A DNA stretch of 64,000 bases, from assembly GCA_049115495.1 (NCBI GenBank), contig JAGDZV010000001.1, forward strand, positions 496,001 to 560,000, written 5' to 3'. A model generated the notes under the pieces. It had not been told where the DNA came from. It saw nothing but the letters and a program-made list of their open reading frames with translations, and did not search any database. This document shows positions 51,411 to 59,263 of this stretch, piece after piece. This DNA comes from JACPUW01 sp049115495. GTDB lineage: Bacteria; Bacteroidota; Bacteroidia; CAILMK01; JACPUW01. A program made the position numbers and the translations under genes. The stretch's first letter is position 1. Each line of letters starts with the position of its first letter.

Positions 51411-51536
51411 GACGTTTTACCCGTCTTTTTAGACATCTTATTTATGATTCTTCACTAAAAATTAAAATCATCGGATGCTGGTGATTTCTAATCACTCGAC
51501 AAACAAAAACACAAATTCTCAGTTTACTCTTACGTT

Positions 51537-52919
51537 ATGAGTACAGCACTCGTTTGGTTTAGAAATGACTTAAGAATTCGTGATAACGCCGTTTTAGCGA
51601 AGGCTGTTGAAAACCACGAATTCGTGATTCCTATTTATATTTTTGATGATAACTACTTTGGTAAAACGGCATTTGGTTTTGCGAAGACAGGAAGCTTTAG
51701 AGCTCAGTATTTATTGGAATCAATTGATGACCTTCAGGGTTCACTGTTAGAGCTTGGTGGGGATTTGGCAATTAGAAAAGGAAATACTGCCGAAGAACTC
51801 GCCAAACTGGTTGAAAGCTTTGAAGTGGATGTGATTTATACTCAGAAAGAAGTTTGCAAAGAAGAATTGGATATTGAGAAGGCAGTTAAAAAAGCAGTTA
51901 ACTGTAAGGTTGATTTCACTTGGACTTCTACCCTATTCCACCCGAACGAAATCCCTTTTTCGTTTGAAAACATTCCAGACATTTTCTCCAACTTTAGAAA
52001 GAAATGTGAGAAATATGGCGCTGTAAAATCAGAAGTAGAAGCTCCTGACTTCATTAATCTATCAACTGGATTAGATGCTGGATGCTTACCAAGCCTTGAA
52101 GACCTTGGTTTGCAGAAATCCAAAGCTGATTCAAGGGTGGCATTAAAATTTAAAGGTGGTGAAAAAGAAGCTTGGAAACGTCTTGATCATTACTTCTGGC
52201 AAACCGGAGAACTCGCCAATTACAAATTCAAGCGAAATGGCCTTTTGGGTGAAGATTACTCATCAAAATTTGCGGCTTGGTTGGCTCATGGCTGCATATC
52301 ACCTGTTTCAATTTACCATGAAGTAAAGCGGTTTGAAGGTGAAGTCAAGAAAAACCAAAGCACCTACTGGCTAGTTTTTGAATTGATCTGGCGAGACTAT
52401 TTCAGGTATGTCTGCGCTAAATATGGCGATCATGTATTCTATCCAGGTGGTATTCGGCAAGAAAACATTCAATGGAAATGGGATGCCAATCTTTTTGAAA
52501 AATGGAGATTGGGTGAAACAGGTGTACCTTTTGTAGATGCCAATATGAAAGAGCTTCTTCATACTGGTTTTATGAGCAATCGAGGAAGGCAAAATGTCGC
52601 GAGCTTTTTAGTAAAGGATATGGGAATTGATTGGTGTGCGGGTGCTGAATGGTTCGAAAGCCAGCTAGTAGATTATGACGTTTGTTCAAACTATGGCAAT
52701 TGGAACTATGTAGCGGGCATAGGTAACGATCCTAGAGACGATAGATATTTTGATGTGGTTTGGCAAGCGAAAAAGTATGATGCAAAGGCAGAATACATAC
52801 GAACATGGCTTCCTGAATTAAAGGATGCCAGCCCAGAACAAGCCATTGAACCTTGGAAAGGTGGATTGTTTCCAGTTGACTATCCAAAACCTGTTGTAAG
52901 GGGAAGATTTATGAAATAA
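51537..52919 (+). CDS. Cryptochrome DASH (single-strand DNA photolyase type)
   Basis: This flavoprotein has 460 residues. The N-terminus MSTALVWFRNDLRIRDNAVL is followed by the FAD-domain signatures of CRY-DASH: IWRDYFRYVCAKYGDHVFYP, TGVPFVDANMKELLHTGFM, SNRGRQNVASFLVKDMGIDW and DYDVCSNYGNWNYVAGIGND. Known CRY-DASH proteins repair cyclobutane dimers in single-stranded or loop DNA, and some regulate transcription. It is normal in length and complete. It stands in a run of three different photolyase-type genes on the plus strand. Confidence 0.96.
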   Translation: MSTALVWFRNDLRIRDNAVLAKAVENHEFVIPIYIFDDNYFGKTAFGFAKTGSFRAQYLLESIDDLQGSLLELGGDLAIRKGNTAEELAKLVESFEVDVIYTQKEVCKEELDIEKAVKKAVNCKVDFTWTSTLFHPNEIPFSFENIPDIFSNFRKKCEKYGAVKSEVEAPDFINLSTGLDAGCLPSLEDLGLQKSKADSRVALKFKGGEKEAWKRLDHYFWQTGELANYKFKRNGLLGEDYSSKFAAWLAHGCISPVSIYHEVKRFEGEVKKNQSTYWLVFELIWRDYFRYVCAKYGDHVFYPGGIRQENIQWKWDANLFEKWRLGETGVPFVDANMKELLHTGFMSNRGRQNVASFLVKDMGIDWCAGAEWFESQLVDYDVCSNYGNWNYVAGIGNDPRDDRYFDVVWQAKKYDAKAEYIRTWLPELKDASPEQAIEPWKGGLFPVDYPKPVVRGRFMK

Positions 52920-52975
52920 AAAAATGCGACACATCCCTAGCCCTTCTCCGCCGATTAGCGAAAAGGAATTTACTT

Positions 52976-53020
52976 TCTTTCCCTGGTGAGGGAAAGATGT
53001 CCAGAACTTGATTCTGGACA
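52976..53020. repeat. Two adjacent hairpins between CRY-DASH and FeS photolyase genes
   Basis: TCTTTCCCT and AGGGAAAGA pair around GGTG (52976-52997); directly after it TGTCCAGAA and TTCTGGACA pair around CTTGA (52998-53020). The second belongs to the CTTGA palindrome family. Neither has a T-run, so termination is not the obvious role. Confidence 0.6.
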
Positions 53021-53046
53021 GATAGGGTCGTAACTAATTATAGAAA

Positions 53047-54570
53047 ATGAAAACACTCAGACTCATTCTTGGCGACCAACTAAATTACGAGCATAGCTGG
53101 TTTAAGCGCTCTGATGAAAACGTGCTTTACACATTAATGGAAGTGCGTTCGGAGCAGGAATACGTGAAGCATCATATTCAAAAGATTGTGGGCTTTTTCA
53201 CTGCCATGCGAGCTTTCGCTGCCCATTTGGAATCCAATCGACATCAAGTTCACTACTTTAAATATGATGATGCTAATAACCTTCATTCGTTTAATGACAA
53301 TCTGAAAAGGCTTATTAAAGAGCAAAACATAGAGCGCTTAGAGTACATGGAACCCGATGAGTATCGACTGGATATTTTGCTGAAAGAAATCTGCGCTGAG
53401 CTTTCAATTGAGTCAGAAATGGTGAGTACAGAACATTTCATGACCCAGCGAAATGATGTAGAAGAATTCTTTAAAACCAAGAAAACCTATCTAATGGAAA
53501 GCTTTTATCGCAGCATGCGAAAGAAGCATAACATTATGATGGAAGGCAAAGATCCCTTGGGCAGCCAATGGAATTTTGACCATGACAATAGAAAGAAATA
53601 CAAGGGTGAAGTTCCTATTCCACCAAAGTTTGATGCTGCAAATGATGTAAGCGAAATATATAAAATGGTGCTCGACGAAAACATTCCGCATTTTGGGGAG
53701 ATAGATGCAGACACCTTTCAATGGCCAATTAACAGAGAACAGGCGCTTGAACATTTGAAATACTTTTTAAACCATCACCTTATTTATTTTGGTACTTATG
53801 AAGATGCGCTAAGTACGCAAAGTGAAACGCTTTTTCACTCAAGACTTTCTTTTGCCATGAACCTGAAAATGATTTCGCCGAAAGAGATCATTGACAAAAC
53901 CTTAGAACATTGGGCAAAACATCAAGAAATTCAAATACAACAAGTTGAAGGATTTGTGAGGCAAATAATGGGTTGGCGCGAGTTTATGCGTGGTATCTAT
54001 TGGGCCAAAATGCCGGGTTATGAAAAGGAAAACTACTTTGAGAATGAAGCCAAGCTACCCGAATGGTTTTGGACGGGTGACACCAAAATGAACTGCCTTA
54101 AACATGCGATAAAAGGAAGTTTGAAAAACGCCTATGCCCACCATATTCAAAGGCTAATGGTTACCGGGAATTTTGCGGCTTTGATCGGCGCACATCCTGA
54201 CGAAGTTGACGCATGGTACTTGGGCATATACATAGATGCCATTCAATGGGTTGAAATTACCAATACCCGTGGCATGAGCCAATTTGCGGATGGCGGTCTG
54301 CTTGCTACAAAACCTTATGTATCATCTGCCAGCTATATTCACAAAATGAGCGATTACTGTGGTGGATGCAAATACAACCACAAGCTAAAAACTGAAGAAA
54401 ACGCCTGCCCTTTTAACAGCCTGTATTGGGATTATTTTGAGAGAAACCGAGAAAAGCTACAAAAGAACCCACGCATTGGTATGATGTACCGCGTTTGGGA
54501 CAAAATGAAAAACCAAGAAGATATTTTAGAAAAAGCTGCACAATTGAAATCCAATGTTGAACGATTGTAA
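53047..54570 (+). CDS. FeS-BCP-type photolyase (prokaryotic (6-4) photolyase / CryB-PhrB family)
   Basis: The protein has 507 residues. The N-terminus MKTLRLILGDQLNYEHSWF is typical of the family. Four cysteines, at 350, 438, 441 and 454 (MNCLKHA, DYCGGCKYN, ENACPFN), occur at the positions of the [4Fe-4S] ligands known from the Agrobacterium PhrB protein. The FAD region includes GFVRQIMGWREFMRGIYW and ITNTRGMSQFADGG. PhrB-type enzymes repair (6-4) photoproducts; the related CryB is a photoreceptor. A diverged copy of this gene's last 78 bases and its downstream spacer reappears at 55162-55260. Confidence 0.95.
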   Translation: MKTLRLILGDQLNYEHSWFKRSDENVLYTLMEVRSEQEYVKHHIQKIVGFFTAMRAFAAHLESNRHQVHYFKYDDANNLHSFNDNLKRLIKEQNIERLEYMEPDEYRLDILLKEICAELSIESEMVSTEHFMTQRNDVEEFFKTKKTYLMESFYRSMRKKHNIMMEGKDPLGSQWNFDHDNRKKYKGEVPIPPKFDAANDVSEIYKMVLDENIPHFGEIDADTFQWPINREQALEHLKYFLNHHLIYFGTYEDALSTQSETLFHSRLSFAMNLKMISPKEIIDKTLEHWAKHQEIQIQQVEGFVRQIMGWREFMRGIYWAKMPGYEKENYFENEAKLPEWFWTGDTKMNCLKHAIKGSLKNAYAHHIQRLMVTGNFAALIGAHPDEVDAWYLGIYIDAIQWVEITNTRGMSQFADGGLLATKPYVSSASYIHKMSDYCGGCKYNHKLKTEENACPFNSLYWDYFERNREKLQKNPRIGMMYRVWDKMKNQEDILEKAAQLKSNVERL

Positions 54571-54586
54571 AGACTAAATTTGGTTT

Positions 54587-55132
54587 GTGAAATCCTTTAT
54601 ATTTAGCATTTTAATATCAGTGCCGTTGTTTGGTAATTCTCAAAGTTGGGAGAGAATTACTTTGAATGTTTCACCCACTTTGGGATTTGGTGAGAAAAAA
54701 TCACCTGAAATACGCGATGGTAATTCATTTTTAACTGCAGGAATAGGGTATCACTTCTATTTAAATAATAAATTTCTTTTAAACCCAACAGTGGGCTATT
54801 GCATCAATGAACTTAATGGAAAACAGTCAAGTGGTATTGACTTGTCTATTAACTCACTTCTCGCTCTTAAACAACGATTTAATACTCATATGTTTTTGGC
54901 TTTTAGCTATTATCACGATATGAATATGAACCCAAATTCATTATGCCTTTCTGTTGGTTTTGGAATTACTCCATGGGCTAAATACGATAATGAAGAAGAC
55001 GAATCTTGGCAAGGTCAAATGCTCATTGCCCAAATAGGTCCTGCATTTATTTTTCAAGAAGATCTATACTTCGGATTTAAAATGTCTTGGATCAATTGTC
55101 TTGGAAACACAATTCCAAGAAAACAAACCTGA
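54587..55132 (+). CDS. Hypothetical secreted protein, small barrel-like
   Basis: The start is a GTG at 54587, giving a signal peptide (KSFIFSILISVPLFGNSQS). The protein has 181 residues. Short beta strands such as NVSPTLGFGEKKS, FLTAGIGYHFYLN and SLCLSVGFGITPWA suggest an outer-membrane or periplasmic barrel. No family is recognised. The leader before its start (GACTAAATTTGGTTTGTGAA) is repeated before the next plus-strand gene at 55255, together with the end of the photolyase gene. The last residues, NTIPRKQT, run into unrelated sequence, so its own 3' end may have been altered by that rearrangement. Confidence 0.55.
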   Translation: MKSFIFSILISVPLFGNSQSWERITLNVSPTLGFGEKKSPEIRDGNSFLTAGIGYHFYLNNKFLLNPTVGYCINELNGKQSSGIDLSINSLLALKQRFNTHMFLAFSYYHDMNMNPNSLCLSVGFGITPWAKYDNEEDESWQGQMLIAQIGPAFIFQEDLYFGFKMSWINCLGNTIPRKQT

Positions 55133-55161
55133 AAATTCATTTCTCTTTAACTATATCTGTC

Positions 55162-55260
55162 ATTTGGGATAAAATGAAAAATCAGAAAGCGATTTTAGAA
55201 AAAGCCGCACAATTGAAAGACAATGTTGACCGTTTGTAAGACTAAATTTGGTTTGTGAAG
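55162..55260 (+). pseudogene. Relic of the FeS photolyase 3' end plus leader
   Basis: This stretch aligns with 54493-54592 at about 86% identity with one deleted base. It encodes WDKMKNQKAILEKAAQLKDN and VDRL before a stop, against WDKMKNQEDILEKAAQLKSN and VERL at the end of the intact photolyase. The match starts abruptly at 55162 and includes the leader and GTG start of the following gene. No other part of a photolyase precedes it. Confidence 0.85.
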
Positions 55261-55812
55261 ATTTTTGTCCTGACGCTACTTTTTATTTATCCTTTAAAAT
55301 CTCTTTGTCAAATTGATTTAAGTGGTACTTACTATACCGTATCGTATAATCAAGGAGTTGATTTTTATAGCTTTAAAGATTGGTGGAGATATTCAACATT
55401 TAGAGACGATTATAAGGAGTCGAGAATAGTCAATAACAATTTTGTGATTGGAATAGGAAAACGAAAAAATATTGGTTCTGCCTTATTTGGTTATTCGATT
55501 GGCCCAAGTATTTACACTTCGCAACCCGACTTCAAAAGATCGTTAGGACTTCAAATTGAAACATCAATAATTTTTGCTAATTCGCTGCTTTTAAAAGGCT
55601 CTTTAGGCAAAGGTTTACTATTTGATAAATCCAAACTTTACAAATCAATTACGATTGGCGTGTTTCCTTTTTTTAAAGCATTGGCCAATGAAGAAAATAT
55701 TATGGCGTATCAAGTAGGAATTATTGGTATATCATTAATTCATTATGATAAAATATTTTTGGGTATCTCGGCAGAAATCCCAATTAACTTGAGTTTTTTA
55801 AAAAAGAACTAA
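55255..55812 (+). CDS. Hypothetical secreted protein
   Basis: A GTG start at 55255 gives a signal peptide (KIFVLTLLFIYPLKSLCQ). The protein has 185 residues with beta-rich sequence (NNFVIGIGKRKNIGSALFGY, SIGPSIYTSQPDF, VGIIGISLIHYDKIFLGISA). It shares leader and start region with the gene at 54587 but the proteins are not clearly similar beyond general barrel-like character. No family is recognised. It is convergent with the TIGR03643-type gene, five bases apart. Confidence 0.55.
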   Translation: MKIFVLTLLFIYPLKSLCQIDLSGTYYTVSYNQGVDFYSFKDWWRYSTFRDDYKESRIVNNNFVIGIGKRKNIGSALFGYSIGPSIYTSQPDFKRSLGLQIETSIIFANSLLLKGSLGKGLLFDKSKLYKSITIGVFPFFKALANEENIMAYQVGIIGISLIHYDKIFLGISAEIPINLSFLKKN

Positions 55813-55817
55813 AACTC

Positions 55818-56081
55818 CTATGTAACCTTATTCCCCGAAATCGCTTTTTGCCTTGAGCATTTAAAACGCCCAACATCTTCTCCCCTTAGTTTCCTGTGCT
55901 TGGTTTTGCGGCCTTTAACGTGTTTGCGCCAATGCTTAAAGCTACTGTGCTTTAGCTCTTTGCGCATTATCTCGCGCACCTCGTTTTCTTTTAACCCAAA
56001 CTGAAATTCAATGGCTTCAAATGGCGTACGATCTTCCCAGGCCATTTCAATTATTCTATCTATTTCTTGTTGGCTAAACAT
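55818..56081 (-). CDS. TIGR03643-family (DUF2805-like) small basic protein
   Basis: The protein has 87 residues, is basic and has no export signal. The block IDRIIEMAWEDRTPFEAIEF, then FGLKENEVREIMRKEL, looks like a helix-turn-helix and fits the TIGR03643 family, known mostly from marine bacteria and often found near photolyase or cryptochrome genes. The C-terminus is a lysine/arginine-rich tail (HWRKHVKGRKTKHRKLRGED). A DNA-binding role is an inference. It closes the light-related cluster. Confidence 0.85.
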   Translation of the reverse strand: MFSQQEIDRIIEMAWEDRTPFEAIEFQFGLKENEVREIMRKELKHSSFKHWRKHVKGRKTKHRKLRGEDVGRFKCSRQKAISGNKVT

Positions 56082-56251
56082 GTAAACCTAACACCTAGCA
56101 CAAATCATTGTTCTAAGATTTAGCATAGTTATTCATGTTTGAAAGACTACAGAGCTACCGACTTTATTGGCACCATAAGAAGTCCGGAATGACAGAGTTG
56201 TTTTACTTAGCAAAGCCTTTTCGCTCGTCACTAATTTCTAATAACCAATAA

Positions 56252-57493
56252 CTACTTATTCTTCTCGTCTTTCAAATAATTGAAACTCTCCCAAAACTTT
56301 TTGTTGAATGGAATCTCTTCGTAGTAAGCTCGCTTTTCTATAGGTTTTGGGTTTTTCACTTCAATGTCTGTCACTAAAAGCTGTGCTTCAATTGATTCTT
56401 TTTTAATCGAATTGTTATTCTTGTGCTTCCACTTGTGTTTTCGGTTGTATTGAACAGAGCTTAAAAAGTATATACCACCATACTCTTGATATCTAGTAGT
56501 TACAGTGTAAACAATTGAAACAGGAGCCGACTCCTGCTTACTTTCATTTACATATAGGCTTCTGCCTTGGCTGCTATAATTACTGCATTCATATGTAGCT
56601 TCATATTTTACAACAGCATAATCTTTCTTCTTAATGTAAATTTTACCTGAATATGCCGTTGAATAGTTATCTCCTGTAAGTCCTAACCTTGGGTTTAAGC
56701 ATTTGAATTTAATCACCCAAACAGAATCACCATCCAACTGAGTTACGGCATCAATATCCACTTCATATTCATCGTATATATAAAGTGCATTAAGCACATT
56801 ATTGTAGTTTCTTACAATGTCAAACTCAAGCAAATCATCTAGTTGAGTTGTTCTATCTGAAAGACTGTTTTGCTCAAAATTCCTACGTACTTGCATAAAC
56901 TCATAGCCACGATCTTTATATGCCGTAAATGCATTTGCCTGCTCGTAGCCTTTAGCATCATAAAGTTTAACTGCGGCTTGTCTTTCTTTACTCACTTTAC
57001 CATTTATCTGCTGAGTATTGCGGTAATACATATCATAGTTAAAAGCACCTTGATGATAGTTTTTAGAAATAGCATCTGCTGCATTTTTAATTATAGTGTT
57101 GGCATAGGTTGACTTTACTTCTACTGTAATGTCTTCTATCTCATATACAAAAGGTGCAATCTCAAAGCGATGAAAATCCTCACCTAGGTATTCGCTTACT
57201 AAGTATTCCGATTTTTTATAACCAACCACCGTCATCAAAACTGTGTCGGTAATTGCATCTTCGGGAATATTTAAAGTAAATTCTCCATCAAAGTTTGTTG
57301 CAGTTCCTTTGAAAGAACCTTTTAGAACCACATTAACAAAAGGTATTGGTTCGCCTTTTTCAGCATCAACAACTACTCCGTGTATATATTTTTGAGCCTT
57401 TAATTGCAATACACTTACAAAGGCTATAAGTAGAATAATTAGGCTTTTTAGTTTCAAAATATTGATTTTGATTAGTATAACGGTTTTCAACAA
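56252..57493 (-). CDS. Secreted protein with carboxypeptidase-regulatory-like N-terminal domain
   Basis: The protein has 413 residues. The signal peptide is preceded by a 12-residue leader; a TTG at 57457 is an alternative start that trims it. Residues 35-110 form a CarboxypepD_reg-like beta sandwich (IHGVVVDAEKGEPIPFVNVV, FKGTATNFDGEFTLNIP). The rest, with GKIYIKKKDYAVVKYEATYE and repeated Tyr-rich strands, resembles the soluble region between this domain and a barrel in DUF5686-like proteins, but no barrel follows. It is probably periplasmic or bound to the outer membrane. Function unknown. It is divergent from the OmpA-like lipoprotein gene. Confidence 0.75.
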   Translation of the reverse strand: MLKTVILIKINILKLKSLIILLIAFVSVLQLKAQKYIHGVVVDAEKGEPIPFVNVVLKGSFKGTATNFDGEFTLNIPEDAITDTVLMTVVGYKKSEYLVSEYLGEDFHRFEIAPFVYEIEDITVEVKSTYANTIIKNAADAISKNYHQGAFNYDMYYRNTQQINGKVSKERQAAVKLYDAKGYEQANAFTAYKDRGYEFMQVRRNFEQNSLSDRTTQLDDLLEFDIVRNYNNVLNALYIYDEYEVDIDAVTQLDGDSVWVIKFKCLNPRLGLTGDNYSTAYSGKIYIKKKDYAVVKYEATYECSNYSSQGRSLYVNESKQESAPVSIVYTVTTRYQEYGGIYFLSSVQYNRKHKWKHKNNNSIKKESIEAQLLVTDIEVKNPKPIEKRAYYEEIPFNKKFWESFNYLKDEKNK

Positions 57494-57592
57494 AATTACT
57501 TGATACCATCTTTTGCTAAGTAGTGTTAAAAGCTACTTTTGAGTAAGAAGATGTGGACTTTTGCCGTTGTTTACTAAACTTTATCCCGAAAC

Positions 57593-58492
57593 ATGAAAAC
57601 TCTAAAATTCGTTTTTCTACTTGTTGGCTTAACTACCATTGCCGGCTGTGTATCTAAAAAAAAGTATGAAGACCTATCAGCCGCCAAGCGCAGGTCTGAC
57701 ATGAAATTGGCCGAAGTAAGTAAAGAGAATAAAGAGTTAGATAAAAAGCTTTCTACAAAAACTAAAGAAGCTAAAAACCTAGACAATGAGCTTGTCAAAC
57801 TCAAAGAAGAGTTTAACGACATGAAAAACGAAATGCTTGAAAACAATGCCAGAAAGTCAAGTTTAATTGAAGATTTAAATAGAAAGTTGGCTGTTTTATC
57901 AAAAGATAACAAGAGTGCCACCGACTCTTTAGAAAGCATGTTAAATAGGCTTGACAAAAAGGAAGCGCGTTACGCTGAACGGCAAAAAGAGTTAAAAGGG
58001 AAATTATTAGATCTTGAAGGAATAGATGCTGCCTTAAGCAGTTATTATGAAAAACTATCGTCCATTGAAAAGTTTGTTACACATAATATTGACAAGAACG
58101 GCATACCAAAGGTATTTACACAAATTGAAGGTGGTTTTTTGTATATAACTTTTGATAATGAAGCACTTTTTAAGACTGGCACATTAGAACTTGAAGCAGA
58201 CGGCAAACGTGCATTAAAAGTAATTGCATCAGCGCTAGAAAATAATGCCCCGGCAAGAATCACTGTTGCGGCTAATTACTCTGAAGATTTAAGTACTTCT
58301 GTTGCTTTTAAGAAAACCAATGAGAAGGGAAATATAATCTCAACATACTTGAGCGAGAATGCTAAGTTAACTGATGTCTCAATTAATTTTAGTAGCGAGA
58401 AAATAGTTAAGCAAAAACTTAGTGATAATGACCATGCCATTGCCTTTATAATAAACCCACCATTGGGCACTATCACCAAGTTTGCAGAATAA
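57593..58492 (+). CDS. OmpA-like lipoprotein with long coiled coil
   Basis: The protein has 299 residues. The lipoprotein signal ends at Cys19 (LTTIAGC). Residues 25-150 form a coiled coil rich in Lys and Glu (ENKELDKKLSTKTKEAKNLD). Residues 170-295 resemble an OmpA/MotB-type domain (GGFLYITFDNEALFKTGTLE, LEADGKRALKVIASALENN), but the usual peptidoglycan-binding NxxLSxxRA motif is replaced by STSVAFKKTNEKGNIISTYL, so binding may be lost or altered. Similar proteins in flavobacteria are thought to bridge outer membrane and cell wall. Confidence 0.8.
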   Translation: MKTLKFVFLLVGLTTIAGCVSKKKYEDLSAAKRRSDMKLAEVSKENKELDKKLSTKTKEAKNLDNELVKLKEEFNDMKNEMLENNARKSSLIEDLNRKLAVLSKDNKSATDSLESMLNRLDKKEARYAERQKELKGKLLDLEGIDAALSSYYEKLSSIEKFVTHNIDKNGIPKVFTQIEGGFLYITFDNEALFKTGTLELEADGKRALKVIASALENNAPARITVAANYSEDLSTSVAFKKTNEKGNIISTYLSENAKLTDVSINFSSEKIVKQKLSDNDHAIAFIINPPLGTITKFAE

Positions 58493-58512
58493 AATCAGAA
58501 ACGCATTAACAC

Positions 58513-58923
58513 TTAGGTTAAAACGTAGTCTTTATTCATTAAATCATGAATTTGCTTCTTATCAACAGGCTTTGCAACATATTCGGTAATTACTCCAGAA
58601 TCATTTGCTCTGCTAATATCTCTATCATCTACTGAGCTACTGATCATAAATACAGTGGCATCTTTAATAATTTGCTTTTTAAGCTCATTATATTCCATTA
58701 CGAAATCCCAACCATCCATTATTGGCATGTTAATGTCAAGAAAGATTACGTCAGGTAAATTATCGTTTTCGAGTCTGTTTGTCTTTATATATTCAATTGC
58801 TTCTCTACCGTTTTCAAAACAAAGTATATTATCGGCGAGATTCTGATTTTTGATATGCTTTTTCAGTATAAATCTGAATATTTCATCATCGTCAATGATG
58901 CAGGCGTTTTTTACTTTTTTCAT
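58513..58923 (-). CDS. Single-domain response regulator
   Basis: This is a CheY-like receiver of 136 residues without an output domain. Acidic-pocket residues are Asp11-Asp12 (CIIDDDEIFRF), the phospho-acceptor is Asp63 (VIFLDINMPIMDGWDF), the switch serines are at 95-97 (MISSS) and the conserved lysine is Lys118 (YVAKPVD). It probably works by protein contact in a phosphorelay. No histidine kinase is adjacent. It is convergent with the OmpA-like gene. Confidence 0.93.
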   Translation of the reverse strand: MKKVKNACIIDDDEIFRFILKKHIKNQNLADNILCFENGREAIEYIKTNRLENDNLPDVIFLDINMPIMDGWDFVMEYNELKKQIIKDATVFMISSSVDDRDISRANDSGVITEYVAKPVDKKQIHDLMNKDYVLT

Positions 58924-59213
58924 GATTGTTTCGTTTTAGTTTAAGTCAATTGTTTAGTTCAGACCAACATCTTTAGTCCTTACAAGAACAAAGTAACTAT
59001 AGGTTCGTCCGACTGTACATGCTATTCACCGAAAACTAACGTAATTTCATAGCCAACAAATGAATTGACCACTGATTATCAAGCACTTACACTCCCAGCA
59101 AACAATTTACGTAGGATATTTTTGTAATTAGGTCTTAAAATTAAAACCGACGAATTGATACATCTCACCGACATATCTTCGAATTCGGAACATAGATTAA
59201 GAAAAACATAAGA
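58924..59213. other. Intergenic region upstream of the response regulator
   Basis: About 290 bases without a supported gene. A TATTTTTG box occurs on the plus strand at 59119-59126 but no plus-strand gene follows, so it is probably chance. No hairpin or RNA motif stands out apart from the terminator at the right edge. Confidence 0.45.
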
Positions 59214-59241
59214 CAAAAAAAATCCCCGCATGGCAGGGATT
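59214..59241 (-). terminator. Terminator after the two-repeat secreted protein gene
   Basis: On the minus strand AATCCC and GGGATT pair around an inner TGCCATGCG segment, followed by a run of T. It lies 22 bases after the stop codon. Confidence 0.8.
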
Positions 59242-59263
59242 CATATATAATTTTAAACTGTGG

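Larger units (their letters stand above)
51176..51536. other. Intergenic region with three hairpins before the CRY-DASH gene
   Basis: No gene is supported. Three palindromes are visible: 51206-51225 (CGATTGAA pairing with TTCAATCG, loop TGAA), 51340-51354 (CCAAA-CTTGA-TTTGG) and 51390-51410 (ATCCTGAA-TCAAG-TTCAGGAT). The last two share a loop sequence with palindromes at 15241 and 52998. No promoter with a full consensus was found for the CRY-DASH gene. Confidence 0.6.

Noticed and set aside
54587..55812. The two secreted proteins behind the photolyase tail as paralogues
   Set aside because: Beyond the shared leader and a signal peptide the sequences do not align convincingly; only the upstream DNA is clearly duplicated.
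56150..56220. A further copy of the palindromic repeat near GTCCGGAATGACAG
   Set aside because: Only one arm-like fragment is seen and there is no CTTGA loop.
59119..59126. A TATTTTTG promoter box on the plus strand
   Set aside because: No plus-strand gene or RNA structure follows it; such a box is likely by chance in AT-rich DNA.
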